Shown: piece after piece, positions 1-6,852 of the stretch
How the letters are laid out: the number at the start of each line of letters is the position of its first letter
Numbering within the stretch: position 1 is the stretch's first letter
Assembly: GCA_025450975.1 (NCBI GenBank)
Contig: JANWLI010000046.1
Location: 1 to 16,676, forward strand
Origin: Candidatus Kapaibacterium sp.
GTDB taxonomy: Bacteria; Bacteroidota; Ignavibacteria; Palsa-1295
Direction of reading: 5' to 3'
DNA length: 16,676 nt
Program-made: the position numbers and the translations under genes
The notes under the pieces: generated by a model
What the model was told of the DNA's origin: nothing
The model's database searches: none
What the model saw: only the letters and a program-made list of their open reading frames with translations

Positions 1-410
1 CGCAGATCCTCAAACCAGTTAGCTTTAATCATGGTGCTCCGATGCAATCGGTTTTTAGCTATCATCGTAAGGAGCATAAAAAGGAAATCGTCGGTGTCGA
101 TATCTTTCTGGATTCGATGCTTTCGACCGAGGAGATCGGCACACGTGCATCGAGCGTAAAAGTCGATGACATAGCATTACGCCTGATCACGAATCGCGGC
201 GTTAAGGTATGGCCGGAGGGAAGACACGAAACATTTACCTCCGATCACTGGCGTCTGCAGTATATGCCCGACGATGGCAATACCGTATCGCATAAACAGA
301 TCGTCGCTCTGCTTGATGGAATTGCAAGTACGGGCCTGGATTTTGTCAAAGTCGAAACACTGTGTACATTTGATGGCCAGATCGGCTATTCATTAGCCCA
401 AGGAGAATAA
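1..410 (+). CDS. icd: Isocitrate dehydrogenase (NADP), C-terminal part, 5' truncated by window edge
   Basis: The frame is open from the first bases of the window, so this is the 3' end of a longer gene. An internal ATG at 42 is available but need not be the start. The roughly 136 visible residues resemble the extra C-terminal domain of Thermus thermophilus-type isocitrate dehydrogenase: a 'GVDIFLDS' strand, then 'LRLITNRGVKVWP', 'DHWRLQY', and a final 'VETLCTFDGQIGYSLAQGE' like the Thermus 'EKLQEFDGEPGFTKAQGE' ending. The full enzyme oxidises isocitrate to 2-oxoglutarate and CO2 in the TCA cycle; its catalytic part lies outside the window. The last codons contain the AAGGAG (400-405) that serves purE, and only 1 bp separates the two genes, so they are probably co-transcribed. 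The family call rests on remembered motif similarity. It is also possible that the domain is a stand-alone protein. Confidence 0.75.
   Translation, partial: QILKPVSFNHGAPMQSVFSYHRKEHKKEIVGVDIFLDSMLSTEEIGTRASSVKVDDIALRLITNRGVKVWPEGRHETFTSDHWRLQYMPDDGNTVSHKQIVALLDGIASTGLDFVKVETLCTFDGQIGYSLAQGE
400..405 (+). promoter_or_regulatory. Shine-Dalgarno of purE
   Basis: AAGGAG lies inside the last codons of the upstream isocitrate dehydrogenase gene, 6 bases before the purE ATG at 412. It is one of the few canonical ribosome binding sites in this window and fixes the purE start. Confidence 0.75.
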
Positions 411-411
411 T

Positions 412-903
412 ATGGCAGCATCCCCGCTAGTCGGCGTCATCATGGGAAGTACTTCGGATTGGGAGACGATGCAACATGCAGTCGAGATCCTGAAGGAGTT
501 TGGCGTCCCGCACGAACATGAAGTTGTTTCGGCGCACCGCACACCGGACCTGATGTCTGAGTACGCAAAAAATGCTGAGAGTCGCGGCCTCGAAGTGATC
601 ATTGCCGGAGCCGGCGGCGCAGCGCACCTTCCGGGAATGACGGCTTCGCATACTGTGCTTCCTGTCCTTGGCGTACCGGTAAAGACACAAAGCATGGACG
701 GCATCGATTCGCTGCTCTCGATCGCGCAAATGCCTGGAGGTATTCCTGTAGGCACGCTAGCAATAGGAAAGGCCGGCGCAAAGAACGCAGCGCTTCTTGC
801 GATTGCCATTCTGGCAAATAAATATCCGGAATACCGTAAGAAGCTTCACGATTTTCGTGCGAAGCAAACCGCCGACGTACTAACTTCAGCACTGCCAGAG
901 TGA
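412..903 (+). CDS. purE: N5-carboxyaminoimidazole ribonucleotide mutase (PurE, class I)
   Basis: PurE converts N5-CAIR to CAIR in de novo purine synthesis, in the cytoplasm, using the product of PurK. The 163-residue length is usual for class I PurE. Visible motifs are the phosphate-binding 'GSTSDW' (12-17), 'SAHRTP' (40-45) with the catalytic histidine H42, and 'AGGAAHLPGM' (67-76). Presence of purK directly behind it supports the two-step bacterial route (class I) and not the one-step AIR carboxylase of animals (class II). The ATG at 412 has a good Shine-Dalgarno. The TGA stop (901-903) overlaps the GTG start of purK by 4 bp, implying translational coupling. No PurR-like operator or purine riboswitch is visible upstream. 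Confidence 0.97.
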   Translation: MAASPLVGVIMGSTSDWETMQHAVEILKEFGVPHEHEVVSAHRTPDLMSEYAKNAESRGLEVIIAGAGGAAHLPGMTASHTVLPVLGVPVKTQSMDGIDSLLSIAQMPGGIPVGTLAIGKAGAKNAALLAIAILANKYPEYRKKLHDFRAKQTADVLTSALPE

Positions 904-2039
904 CCCCCATCCTTCCCGGCAGTACTCTTGGTATCCTCGGCTCAGGACAGCTCGGACGCATGTTCGCCCTCGAAGCAAAGCGCATGGGCTACCGCGTCCA
1001 CACCTTTTCACCAGAGAAAGATTCTCCGACCGGGCAGGTTGCCGACCTTGAATTTATCGGCAGCTACGAAGATGTTGTAAGCGCCAGTGAATTTGCGAAG
1101 AGCGTCGATGTCATTACCTTTGAATTTGAAAATATCTCCAGTGACGTTGCGAAGGCGCTAGAGCGGATCGTCCCGACACGGCCGAATGCACGTTCGCTTC
1201 ATATCGCGCAGAACCGGTTACGCGAAAAGACTTTTCTGCAGTATCATAAATTTCCGGTTACTCCCTTTGCGAAAGTCGATACTGAAAATTCTGTTCTGCG
1301 AGCTGTATCGGCACTGGGTCTGCCGCTCGTCTTGAAGACTGCCGGCTTCGGGTATGATGGCAAGGGCCAGAGTATTGTCCGGACTCCGGAAGAGGCGATC
1401 GCAGCGTTCAAGAAGATGGATGTCGAGGAAGCGATCGTAGAGAAGTTTATTCAATTCGACTTTGAGGTTTCGGTAGTTGCTGCTCGTGGGATCTCTGGTG
1501 ACTTTGCAGCGTACCCGGCCGTTCACAACACGCACCGCAACCATGTTCTTGATGTGACGATCGCTCCCGCAATTCTCAATCCGTCACTTGAAAAAGAAGC
1601 GACAGAGATCACAAAGGGAGTGATGGAGCAGCTTGACTATGTCGGGACGCTCTGCATCGAATTTTTCGTGACCTCCGATGGCACGCTGCTTATCAACGAG
1701 ATGGCGCCGCGGCCGCATAACTCCGGACACTGGACGATCGATGCCTGTGTCACCAATCAGTTCGAACAGCAGGTTCGTGCTATCTGCGGACTGCCACTTG
1801 GATCTACCGAGCAAGTTAAACCAGCAGCCATGCTGAACCTGCTTGGTGACGTCTGGTCGAATGGCGAACCGGATTGGAGCAAGGTGCTCGATGATGCCGA
1901 TGCGAAGCTTCACCTCTACGGGAAAAAAGATGCGCGTCCCGGGAGAAAAATGGGACATATAACCGTTACTGCCTCGACTTCGGACGAGGCAAAGCAAAAG
2001 GTGCTGCGCCTCAAACACATCCTTGGTATCCAGGCATAA
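900..2039 (+). CDS. purK: N5-carboxyaminoimidazole ribonucleotide synthase (PurK)
   Basis: PurK is an ATP-grasp enzyme that carboxylates AIR with bicarbonate and ATP to give N5-CAIR, the substrate of PurE. The 379 residues match the family length. Seen in order: N-terminal 'GILGSGQLGRM' (11-21), 'FEFENI' (74-79), the ATP-grasp lysine/glycine loop 'KTAGFGYDGKGQ' (146-157), the metal/ATP segment 'NEMAPRPHNSGHWT' (266-279) and the C-terminal 'HLYGK..RPGRKMGH' (338-353). The start is GTG at 900, formed by the last base of a purE sense codon and its TGA stop (GTGA overlap). No ATG fits as well, because 'GSTLGILGSGQLG' must be kept. The following gene starts on the base after the TAA stop. Confidence 0.97.
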   Translation: MTPILPGSTLGILGSGQLGRMFALEAKRMGYRVHTFSPEKDSPTGQVADLEFIGSYEDVVSASEFAKSVDVITFEFENISSDVAKALERIVPTRPNARSLHIAQNRLREKTFLQYHKFPVTPFAKVDTENSVLRAVSALGLPLVLKTAGFGYDGKGQSIVRTPEEAIAAFKKMDVEEAIVEKFIQFDFEVSVVAARGISGDFAAYPAVHNTHRNHVLDVTIAPAILNPSLEKEATEITKGVMEQLDYVGTLCIEFFVTSDGTLLINEMAPRPHNSGHWTIDACVTNQFEQQVRAICGLPLGSTEQVKPAAMLNLLGDVWSNGEPDWSKVLDDADAKLHLYGKKDARPGRKMGHITVTASTSDEAKQKVLRLKHILGIQA

Positions 2040-2702
2040 ATGAGAGTTACATTATTATCTGAACCCCAATACGGCACTGTCCTGACAGAATTCTTCTCCG
2101 GGCATCCGACGATCGAACTTGTCACATCGAACGCAGAACTTGTTGTCGATACGCTCTTCTATGACCTTGAGGAAAAGTATACTGCGCTTCGCTCGTTCGA
2201 ATCGCAGAATGCAATTCTGATCACCAATACACTGACGGCTCCGGCAACGGCAATTGCGCGTAACGTATCGGGATTCAAGCGCATCCTCGGCGTTCCGATC
2301 CTCCCCTCCGAGCTTGCCTCGCAGAAGGCGATCGAGTACTCCGTTCCGTTGCAGCATGAAGATACATCGAGTAATGCGGAGTTGCTCAAGTCGCTGCTGA
2401 AGAAAGATGTCGAGCGCATCGGCGATTGTGTAGCCGGTATCTTCCCGCGAACGATCGCTATGGTGATCAACGAAGCGGCATTTGCTCTGCAGGAGAATGT
2501 TGCGACGGCAGCTGACATCGATACCTCTATGCGGCTCGGGACGAATTACCCCAAAGGACCGCTTGCCTGGTGCGATGAGATCGGTGCTTATGCCGTCTGC
2601 GCTATTCTTGAAGCGCTGCAAGTCGAATACGGTCATGGCAGATATAAGATCGCGCCGACGCTCCGTCTGCATGCCGAGAGCGGTAAGAAGTTTTACGCAT
2701 AG
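2040..2702 (+). CDS. 3-hydroxyacyl-CoA dehydrogenase-like protein with degenerate N-terminal domain
   Basis: A 220-residue protein whose C-terminal half (about 120-220) looks like the 3-hydroxyacyl-CoA dehydrogenase C-terminal domain: 'INEAAFALQENVATAADID' (143-161), 'LGTNYPKGPLAWCDEIG' (166-182) and a terminal 'SGKKFY'. The N-terminal half keeps a trace of the NAD-binding domain, such as 'LITNTLTA' where the family has 'SNTSS', and 'RILGVPILP' (81-89) where it has 'G-HFFNP'. However, the N-terminal GxGxxG nucleotide loop is missing and the catalytic His of 'HFFNP' is absent (P86 near that place). Normal enzymes are about 280-300 residues. This suggests a shortened, perhaps non-catalytic paralogue. 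Its ATG lies directly after the purK TAA, with no clear Shine-Dalgarno, so it probably depends on coupled translation. The frame is intact, so it is not an obvious pseudogene. Confidence 0.7.
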   Translation: MRVTLLSEPQYGTVLTEFFSGHPTIELVTSNAELVVDTLFYDLEEKYTALRSFESQNAILITNTLTAPATAIARNVSGFKRILGVPILPSELASQKAIEYSVPLQHEDTSSNAELLKSLLKKDVERIGDCVAGIFPRTIAMVINEAAFALQENVATAADIDTSMRLGTNYPKGPLAWCDEIGAYAVCAILEALQVEYGHGRYKIAPTLRLHAESGKKFYA

Positions 2703-2713
2703 TATTACACAAT

Positions 2714-2718
2714 AAGGA
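2714..2718 (+). promoter_or_regulatory. Shine-Dalgarno of the hydroxyacid dehydrogenase gene
   Basis: AAGGA in the 21-bp gap after the preceding TAG stop, 5 bases before the ATG at 2724. It supports that start codon. Confidence 0.6.
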
Positions 2719-2723
2719 AACGT

Positions 2724-3581
2724 ATGAAAAAGGCTTTTTTAGGAATGGGTTTACTCGGTGCGAACTTCGTTCGTGCTATGCGTAAACGTGATGAAGATGT
2801 TCAGGTCTGGAATAGAACTGCTGCAAAAGCAGCACCCCTCGCAGAAGTCGGAGCAAAAGTGTGCGCAACTCCTGCCGAGGCAGTGAAAGGTGCGAAGTAT
2901 GTTCATATCTGTGTCTCGGATGATGCAGCAGTCGACAGCGTGCTGGAGCAAGCATCCGTCGGCTTTGAGCCGGGTGTCATCATCATCGACCACACAACGA
3001 CGACTGCAACAGGCAATACCAAACGTGTCGCGTATTGGCAGTCGAAAGGTATCACCTTCATCCACGCTCCGGTCTTCATGGGACCGATCAGTGCACTTGA
3101 GGGCTCAGGCATCATGCTGATATCCGGCGATCAGAACGTGATCGAACAGATCGCACCTGAGTTGAAGAAAATGACCGGCGAGCTGATGAATCTCGGTGAA
3201 GATGTCAGCAAAGCTGCTGCCTACAAGCTCCTTGGCAATCACTTATTCCTTGCGATCTCTGCAGGACTAACAGATACATTCACACTTGGTAAGGCGCTTA
3301 ATTTTTCACGCAATGAAGTCGCAGACCTCATCGAGCATATCGGAGCAGCCCCGATGAAAGCGCGCGTCGGGCGTCTGTTGATGGGCAATTATGACGATCC
3401 GACCTGGGAGCTGGCGATGGCGCGTAAGGATGCACGTCTCATGCATGAAGAAGCAGTACTGGCTAAGCACGAACTCATGATCATGCCTGCACTCGGCGAA
3501 GTCATGGATAAGCTTATCGCCGACGGACATGGTGCCAAGGATTGGACCGTGTTTGCAAAGAACGCAACCGCAAAACACTAA
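2724..3581 (+). CDS. NAD(P)-dependent beta-hydroxyacid dehydrogenase (3-hydroxyisobutyrate dehydrogenase family)
   Basis: A 285-residue cytoplasmic oxidoreductase of the 6-phosphogluconate/3-hydroxyisobutyrate dehydrogenase superfamily. It has an N-terminal Rossmann loop 'GMGLLG' (7-12); 'WNRTAAK' (29-35), whose Arg-Thr-Lys pattern is typical of NADPH preference; 'DHTTTT' (89-94) in place of the family's D-x-S-T; a substrate loop 'APVFMGPISALEGSG' (115-129) corresponding to 'APVSGG..GA..G'; and the catalytic lysine K168 in 'KLLGNH' (168-173). These fit an active enzyme that interconverts a hydroxyacid and a semialdehyde or ketone. The substrate cannot be told: hydroxyisobutyrate, glyoxylate or succinate semialdehyde, or imine reduction, are all possible. 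It sits between an HAD-like gene and a thiolase, which hints at acyl-CoA or branched-chain catabolism. Its TAA overlaps the thiolase ATG by one base. Confidence 0.87.
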   Translation: MKKAFLGMGLLGANFVRAMRKRDEDVQVWNRTAAKAAPLAEVGAKVCATPAEAVKGAKYVHICVSDDAAVDSVLEQASVGFEPGVIIIDHTTTTATGNTKRVAYWQSKGITFIHAPVFMGPISALEGSGIMLISGDQNVIEQIAPELKKMTGELMNLGEDVSKAAAYKLLGNHLFLAISAGLTDTFTLGKALNFSRNEVADLIEHIGAAPMKARVGRLLMGNYDDPTWELAMARKDARLMHEEAVLAKHELMIMPALGEVMDKLIADGHGAKDWTVFAKNATAKH

Positions 3582-4783
3582 TGCCACACGCTTATATTAT
3601 CTCTGCCTGCAGGACGCCATTCGGAAAGTATGGCGGAGCGCTTAAAGATGTTCGTCCGGATGATCTGGCAGGTCTGGTTATCGCCGAAGCTGTGAAGCGG
3701 GCCGGCGTTGATCCGCAGGAGATCGACGATGTGATGATCGGTTGCGCAAATCAGGCCGGCGAAGATAATCGTAATATCGCCCGCATGGGAGTGCTGCTTG
3801 CCGGATTGCCTGAGCGTGTCCCGGCGACGACGATCAACCGCTTATGTGGCTCTTCGCTTGATGCGATCATTCAGGCCTCGCGTGCTGTGATGGCGGGGGA
3901 AGCAAACATCATCGTAGCAGGTGGCGTGGAGTCAATGACACGTGCCCCGTACTCGCTTCCAAAGAATGTGAGTGGCGCAGCGCTCTTCGGCAATCTTACT
4001 GCTTACGATACTGCACTTGGTTGGCGCTATCCGAATAATAAGCTTGAAGCAATGTTTCCGCTGGAGTCGATGGGCGAAACGGCGGAGAATGTTGCCGAGC
4101 AGTGGAAAGTATCACGCGAAGATCAGGATGCCTTCGCGTATGAATCGCATCAGCGTGCAATAGCCGCGCAGGAAGCCGGCAGATATGACGCTGAGATCGT
4201 CCCTGTTGCTATTCCGCAGAAGAAGGGCGATCCGATACTCATTTCAAAAGACGAACAACCGCGCCGCGACACGACGATCGAAAAGATGGCGACGCTTCCT
4301 GCAGTATTCCGTAAGGGTGGCTCGGTAACTCCGGGAAATTCGTCCAGTCTCAATGATGGGGCGAGTGCAGTTGTCGTTGTGAGCGAAGAAGTCGTCAAGA
4401 AGCTTGGTATCGAGCCGTTGGGTAGATATGTCGCCTCAGGAGTTGAGGGGCTCTCGCCCAGATGTATGGGAGTCGGGCCGATCTATGCGGTGCAAAAGAT
4501 CTTGTCGCGGACCGGACTTAGCATTGGCGACATCGACCTTGTCGAGCTTAACGAGGCCTTCGCTTCGCAGAGCCTGGCTGTTATCCGTGAGTTGAAGTTG
4601 GACCCTGCAAAGGTGAATGTCAACGGCGGCGCGATCGCTATCGGGCATCCTTTGGGTGCCAGCGGGGGTCGACTGGTGGGCACCCTGCTCTATGAGATGA
4701 AGCGCCGAAATCTGCGTCGTGGGCTTGCTACGATGTGTATTGGGGTCGGCCAGGGCATTGCGGGCTTATTTGAAAGGGACTGA
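3581..4783 (+). CDS. Thiolase (acetyl-CoA acyltransferase)
   Basis: A 400-residue thiolase. It cleaves 3-oxoacyl-CoA with CoA to acetyl-CoA and a shortened acyl-CoA, or condenses two acetyl-CoA in reverse. All catalytic elements are visible: nucleophile C89 in 'INRLCGSSLDAI', 'NEAFA', H356 in 'GGAIAIGHPLGASG', and C386 in 'MCIGVGQG'. The overall pattern ('ISACRTPFGKYGGALKDVRPDDL', then 'GNLTAYDTALGWRYPN') resembles the degradative/3-oxoadipyl-CoA thiolase branch (FadA, PcaF/PaaJ-like) more than PhaA, but I would not fix the chain length. A TTG at 3542 gives a longer frame, yet the ATG at 3581, overlapping the preceding TAA by one base (TAATG), matches the family N-terminus. It is the last gene of the left operon. 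Confidence 0.94.
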   Translation: MPHAYIISACRTPFGKYGGALKDVRPDDLAGLVIAEAVKRAGVDPQEIDDVMIGCANQAGEDNRNIARMGVLLAGLPERVPATTINRLCGSSLDAIIQASRAVMAGEANIIVAGGVESMTRAPYSLPKNVSGAALFGNLTAYDTALGWRYPNNKLEAMFPLESMGETAENVAEQWKVSREDQDAFAYESHQRAIAAQEAGRYDAEIVPVAIPQKKGDPILISKDEQPRRDTTIEKMATLPAVFRKGGSVTPGNSSSLNDGASAVVVVSEEVVKKLGIEPLGRYVASGVEGLSPRCMGVGPIYAVQKILSRTGLSIGDIDLVELNEAFASQSLAVIRELKLDPAKVNVNGGAIAIGHPLGASGGRLVGTLLYEMKRRNLRRGLATMCIGVGQGIAGLFERD

Positions 4784-4866
4784 TTATTGCCCGCAACTTC
4801 TTGAATAATCAGGGGTTTATTAGGAAGCTTCCCTCCCCTGGGCCTTTCCTAAATGAGGGGCCTAAA
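4782..4866 (+). other. Structured intergenic segment with competing stems
   Basis: The 123-bp gap after the thiolase is rich in complementary segments. GATTATT (4782-4788) pairs with AATAATC (4804-4810). CAGGGG (4810-4815) pairs with CCCCTG (4835-4840). The same CCCCT can instead pair with AGGGG (4856-4860). TTAGGAA (4820-4826) pairs with TTCCTAA (4846-4852). The centre holds the palindrome GGAAGCTTCC. No T-run follows any stem, so it is not a textbook intrinsic terminator. It may be a transcript-end structure or an mRNA element; I cannot decide. Confidence 0.35.
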
Positions 4867-4874
4867 AAGGGACT

Positions 4875-4882
4875 TATATTTG
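4875..4882 (+). promoter_or_regulatory. Bacteroidota-type -7 promoter element
   Basis: TATATTTG matches TAnnTTTG exactly and lies 24 bases before the GTG start of the secreted-protein gene at 4907, a fitting distance. No TTG is seen at the expected -33 place, so the promoter call is only moderate. Confidence 0.45.
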
Positions 4883-4906
4883 TACTGGATTCGTTGATAT
4901 GTTCCT

Positions 4907-5344
4907 GTGAAAAAAGCACTTCTTTTCATATCACTCTTTACTGTCCTTTCGGGATTCGCATTCTCCGAGGTTCTTACGTACCTGAAAGGCCGTGTCGACT
5001 CCGATGCCATCCTCATCGAGTGGCAGTCGGGCAATGAAGTCGGCGTCCTCAACTATACCGTCGAGCGCAGCGAGATCAAAGCAAACGATTTCGAAGAGCT
5101 TGGTACGTTATCTGCATCCGGAAATAACTCAGCGTATCGTTACCGCGATGCTTCTGTTAGTGAGATCGCACCGAGCGGCACTGCCGGTGGCGGTAGTAAA
5201 AAAGCTCCGCTTGCCGATCTCTACAAGTACCGCATCAAGATCAACTACGAAGAAGCGGTAAGCTACTCGCAGTCGATCACGGTAAGCCGTCCCTCCTCCG
5301 GTGTGAAACGCACCTGGGGCATGATCAAAGAGATGTTCCGCTAA
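4907..5344 (+). CDS. Small secreted protein with fibronectin type III-like domain
   Basis: A 145-residue protein with a clear Sec signal peptide: 'MKKALLF' followed by a hydrophobic stretch to 'GFAFS' (about residues 1-20). The mature part looks like a single beta-sandwich of the FN3-like type that is frequent in secreted Bacteroidota proteins: 'ILIEWQSGNEVGVLNYTVERS' around 35-55, 'FEELGTL.ASGNNSAYRYRD' (about 62-81) and 'YKYRIKINYEEAVSYS' (about 106-121). The Gly/Ser-rich stretch 'SGTAGGGSKK' looks like a long loop. There is no membrane anchor, lipobox cysteine or C-terminal sorting domain, so it is probably periplasmic or loosely outer-membrane associated. Function unknown. The start is GTG at 4907; the ATG at 4899 is out of frame. 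maf begins 6 bases after its stop. Confidence 0.75.
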   Translation: MKKALLFISLFTVLSGFAFSEVLTYLKGRVDSDAILIEWQSGNEVGVLNYTVERSEIKANDFEELGTLSASGNNSAYRYRDASVSEIAPSGTAGGGSKKAPLADLYKYRIKINYEEAVSYSQSITVSRPSSGVKRTWGMIKEMFR

Positions 5345-5350
5345 GAGCGC

Positions 5351-5947
5351 GTGACACTGTATCTGGCCTCTTCCTCACCCCGAAGAGCACACCTCATCAA
5401 ACTTCTCGGCGCACCGCATGTCGTTATACGTTCGCGTGACGTAGACGAATCGTTTGATCTATCTACTCCTCCGGATATCATCGTTCGCTCACTGGCTATT
5501 AGGAAGGCGCAGGCGATCCGCTCAGGACTTATTGCCGAAGGAAAGAGCGGGATCATCCTCGGAGCAGACACGATCGTTGTCCTTGACGGAGAAGTACTTG
5601 GTAAGCCTACCAATACAGAAGATGCGAAGCGTATGCTCCGAATGCTTAGCGGCAATACGCATACGGTGTATACCGGAATCGCTTTATTCCATGCAACCAC
5701 TGGATTGCACCATAGCTTTTATGAAGCGACTGAGGTAACCTTTCGCGTGCTTGGCGATAGTGAGATCGACGACTATGTTGCAAGCGGCTCACCGCTGGAC
5801 AAGGCCGGCTCCTATGGGATCCAGGACGACCACGGAGCAGTGTTCATCTCCAAGATCGTAGGCGATTACTACAACGTTGTTGGATTGCCGCTCTGCAGGT
5901 TGTATATTGAGCTTTCTAAATTCGCACCAAACGTATTCAAGCAATGA
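5351..5947 (+). CDS. maf: Maf family nucleoside triphosphate pyrophosphatase
   Basis: Maf proteins hydrolyse non-canonical or pyrimidine nucleoside triphosphates (dTTP, UTP or m7GTP, depending on subfamily) to the monophosphate plus PPi, a house-cleaning role linked to septum formation. The 198 residues match the family. Motifs: 'LASSSPRR' (5-12), 'GADTIV' (71-76) with the metal/catalytic D73, 'GKP' (84-86), 'MLSGNTHTVYTG' (98-109), 'SGSPLDKAGSYGIQ' (145-158) and a terminal 'GDYYNVVGLP' (171-180). The start is GTG at 5351, which places the conserved 'LYLASSSPRR' at the N-terminus; no in-frame ATG precedes it after the upstream stop. The TGA stop overlaps the ATG of the ABC permease gene by 4 bp (ATGA). 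Confidence 0.95.
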   Translation: MTLYLASSSPRRAHLIKLLGAPHVVIRSRDVDESFDLSTPPDIIVRSLAIRKAQAIRSGLIAEGKSGIILGADTIVVLDGEVLGKPTNTEDAKRMLRMLSGNTHTVYTGIALFHATTGLHHSFYEATEVTFRVLGDSEIDDYVASGSPLDKAGSYGIQDDHGAVFISKIVGDYYNVVGLPLCRLYIELSKFAPNVFKQ

Positions 5948-6852
5948 AGAGGGCCGGATCACGCACAACGCTGTTACTGCTGGCGCCGTGGATCCTTACG
6001 CTTCTTGTCTTCTGGCTCTTTCCACTCCTCTACTCGCTCTTCCTCTCGTTTACGAAGTATAAGACCCTAACGAACGAGGTTACCTGGATCGGGTTTGCGA
6101 ACTACGCGAAGCTCTTCAGCGATCCGGCGTTTACACAATCCTTGCGCAACACGCTGATCTTCGTCATCGGGACGATCCCATTCACGATGATCCTGGCCCT
6201 GCTCTTTGCGGCTGCCCTGAATAATATCAAGCGGTTCCAGTACTTCTTCCGCTCGGCGCTCTTCCTGCCAAGTGTTACTTCGCTTATCGTGATCGCTCTC
6301 ATTTTTACCAACCTCTACTCAGCTGATGGTTACATAAATAAACTGCTGAGTATGGCCGGCATTACCGGCTCTGACAAGGGGTGGCTGCTCGAGCCGGACT
6401 ACGCGCTGCCGGCGATCATGGTGATGGATATCTGGATCTCGATCGGCTACTATACGGTGCTCTTCCTTGCGGCGATGCAAAATGTACCAAAGGATTACTA
6501 TGAGGTTGCCGATCTCGAAGGCTGCACACGCTGGCAGGTGCTGTGGAAAGTCACGCTACCGCTGATCAAGCCGACGATCCTGTTCGCCGTTGTGCTCAAT
6601 ACGATCAAGAGCTTCCAGGTATTTGCGGAGATCTACGTGATGACTAAGGGCGGTCCACTGGGCCGGACGACCACGCTCGTGTATTCGATCTACGATAATG
6701 CGTTTGGGAAAGCCGACGGCATGGGGTATGCAAGCGCGATCGCGTACATCCTCTTCTTTATCATAGCGATATTTTCCGCTGTCGAGTTTACGATGCTGCA
6801 GGAACGGGAGAACGGCTCCAAAAAACGTCTACGGTATCTGTACCTTCGTTAG
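5944..6852 (+). CDS. ABC sugar transporter permease (MalF/UgpA-like)
   Basis: A 302-residue inner-membrane permease of the carbohydrate-uptake-1 type. Hydrophobic helices are seen at about 8-36, 70-92, 102-125, 155-178, 210-228 and 262-285, six in all. The cytoplasmic EAA loop that docks the ATPase is clear: 'EVADLEGCTRWQVLWKVTLPLIKP' spans about 187-210, with E187, G193 and the terminal LP. The gene is translationally coupled to maf (ATGA overlap). Such permeases work as a pair with a MalG-like partner, a solute-binding protein and an ATPase, but none of these is in the window and the next gene is on the other strand, so the rest must lie elsewhere. The substrate is unknown; sugars or glycerol-phosphate are typical of the family. 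Confidence 0.9.
   Translation: MKRAGSRTTLLLLAPWILTLLVFWLFPLLYSLFLSFTKYKTLTNEVTWIGFANYAKLFSDPAFTQSLRNTLIFVIGTIPFTMILALLFAAALNNIKRFQYFFRSALFLPSVTSLIVIALIFTNLYSADGYINKLLSMAGITGSDKGWLLEPDYALPAIMVMDIWISIGYYTVLFLAAMQNVPKDYYEVADLEGCTRWQVLWKVTLPLIKPTILFAVVLNTIKSFQVFAEIYVMTKGGPLGRTTTLVYSIYDNAFGKADGMGYASAIAYILFFIIAIFSAVEFTMLQERENGSKKRLRYLYLR

Noticed and set aside
411..411. Purine riboswitch or PurR box in front of purE
   Set aside because: Only one base separates purE from the upstream gene. There is no room for one, and no recognisable element lies within the preceding coding end.
3542..3580. TTG at 3542 as start of the thiolase
   Set aside because: It would add 13 residues not found in thiolases and overlap the preceding gene by 40 bp. 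The ATG at 3581 in the TAATG overlap fits better.
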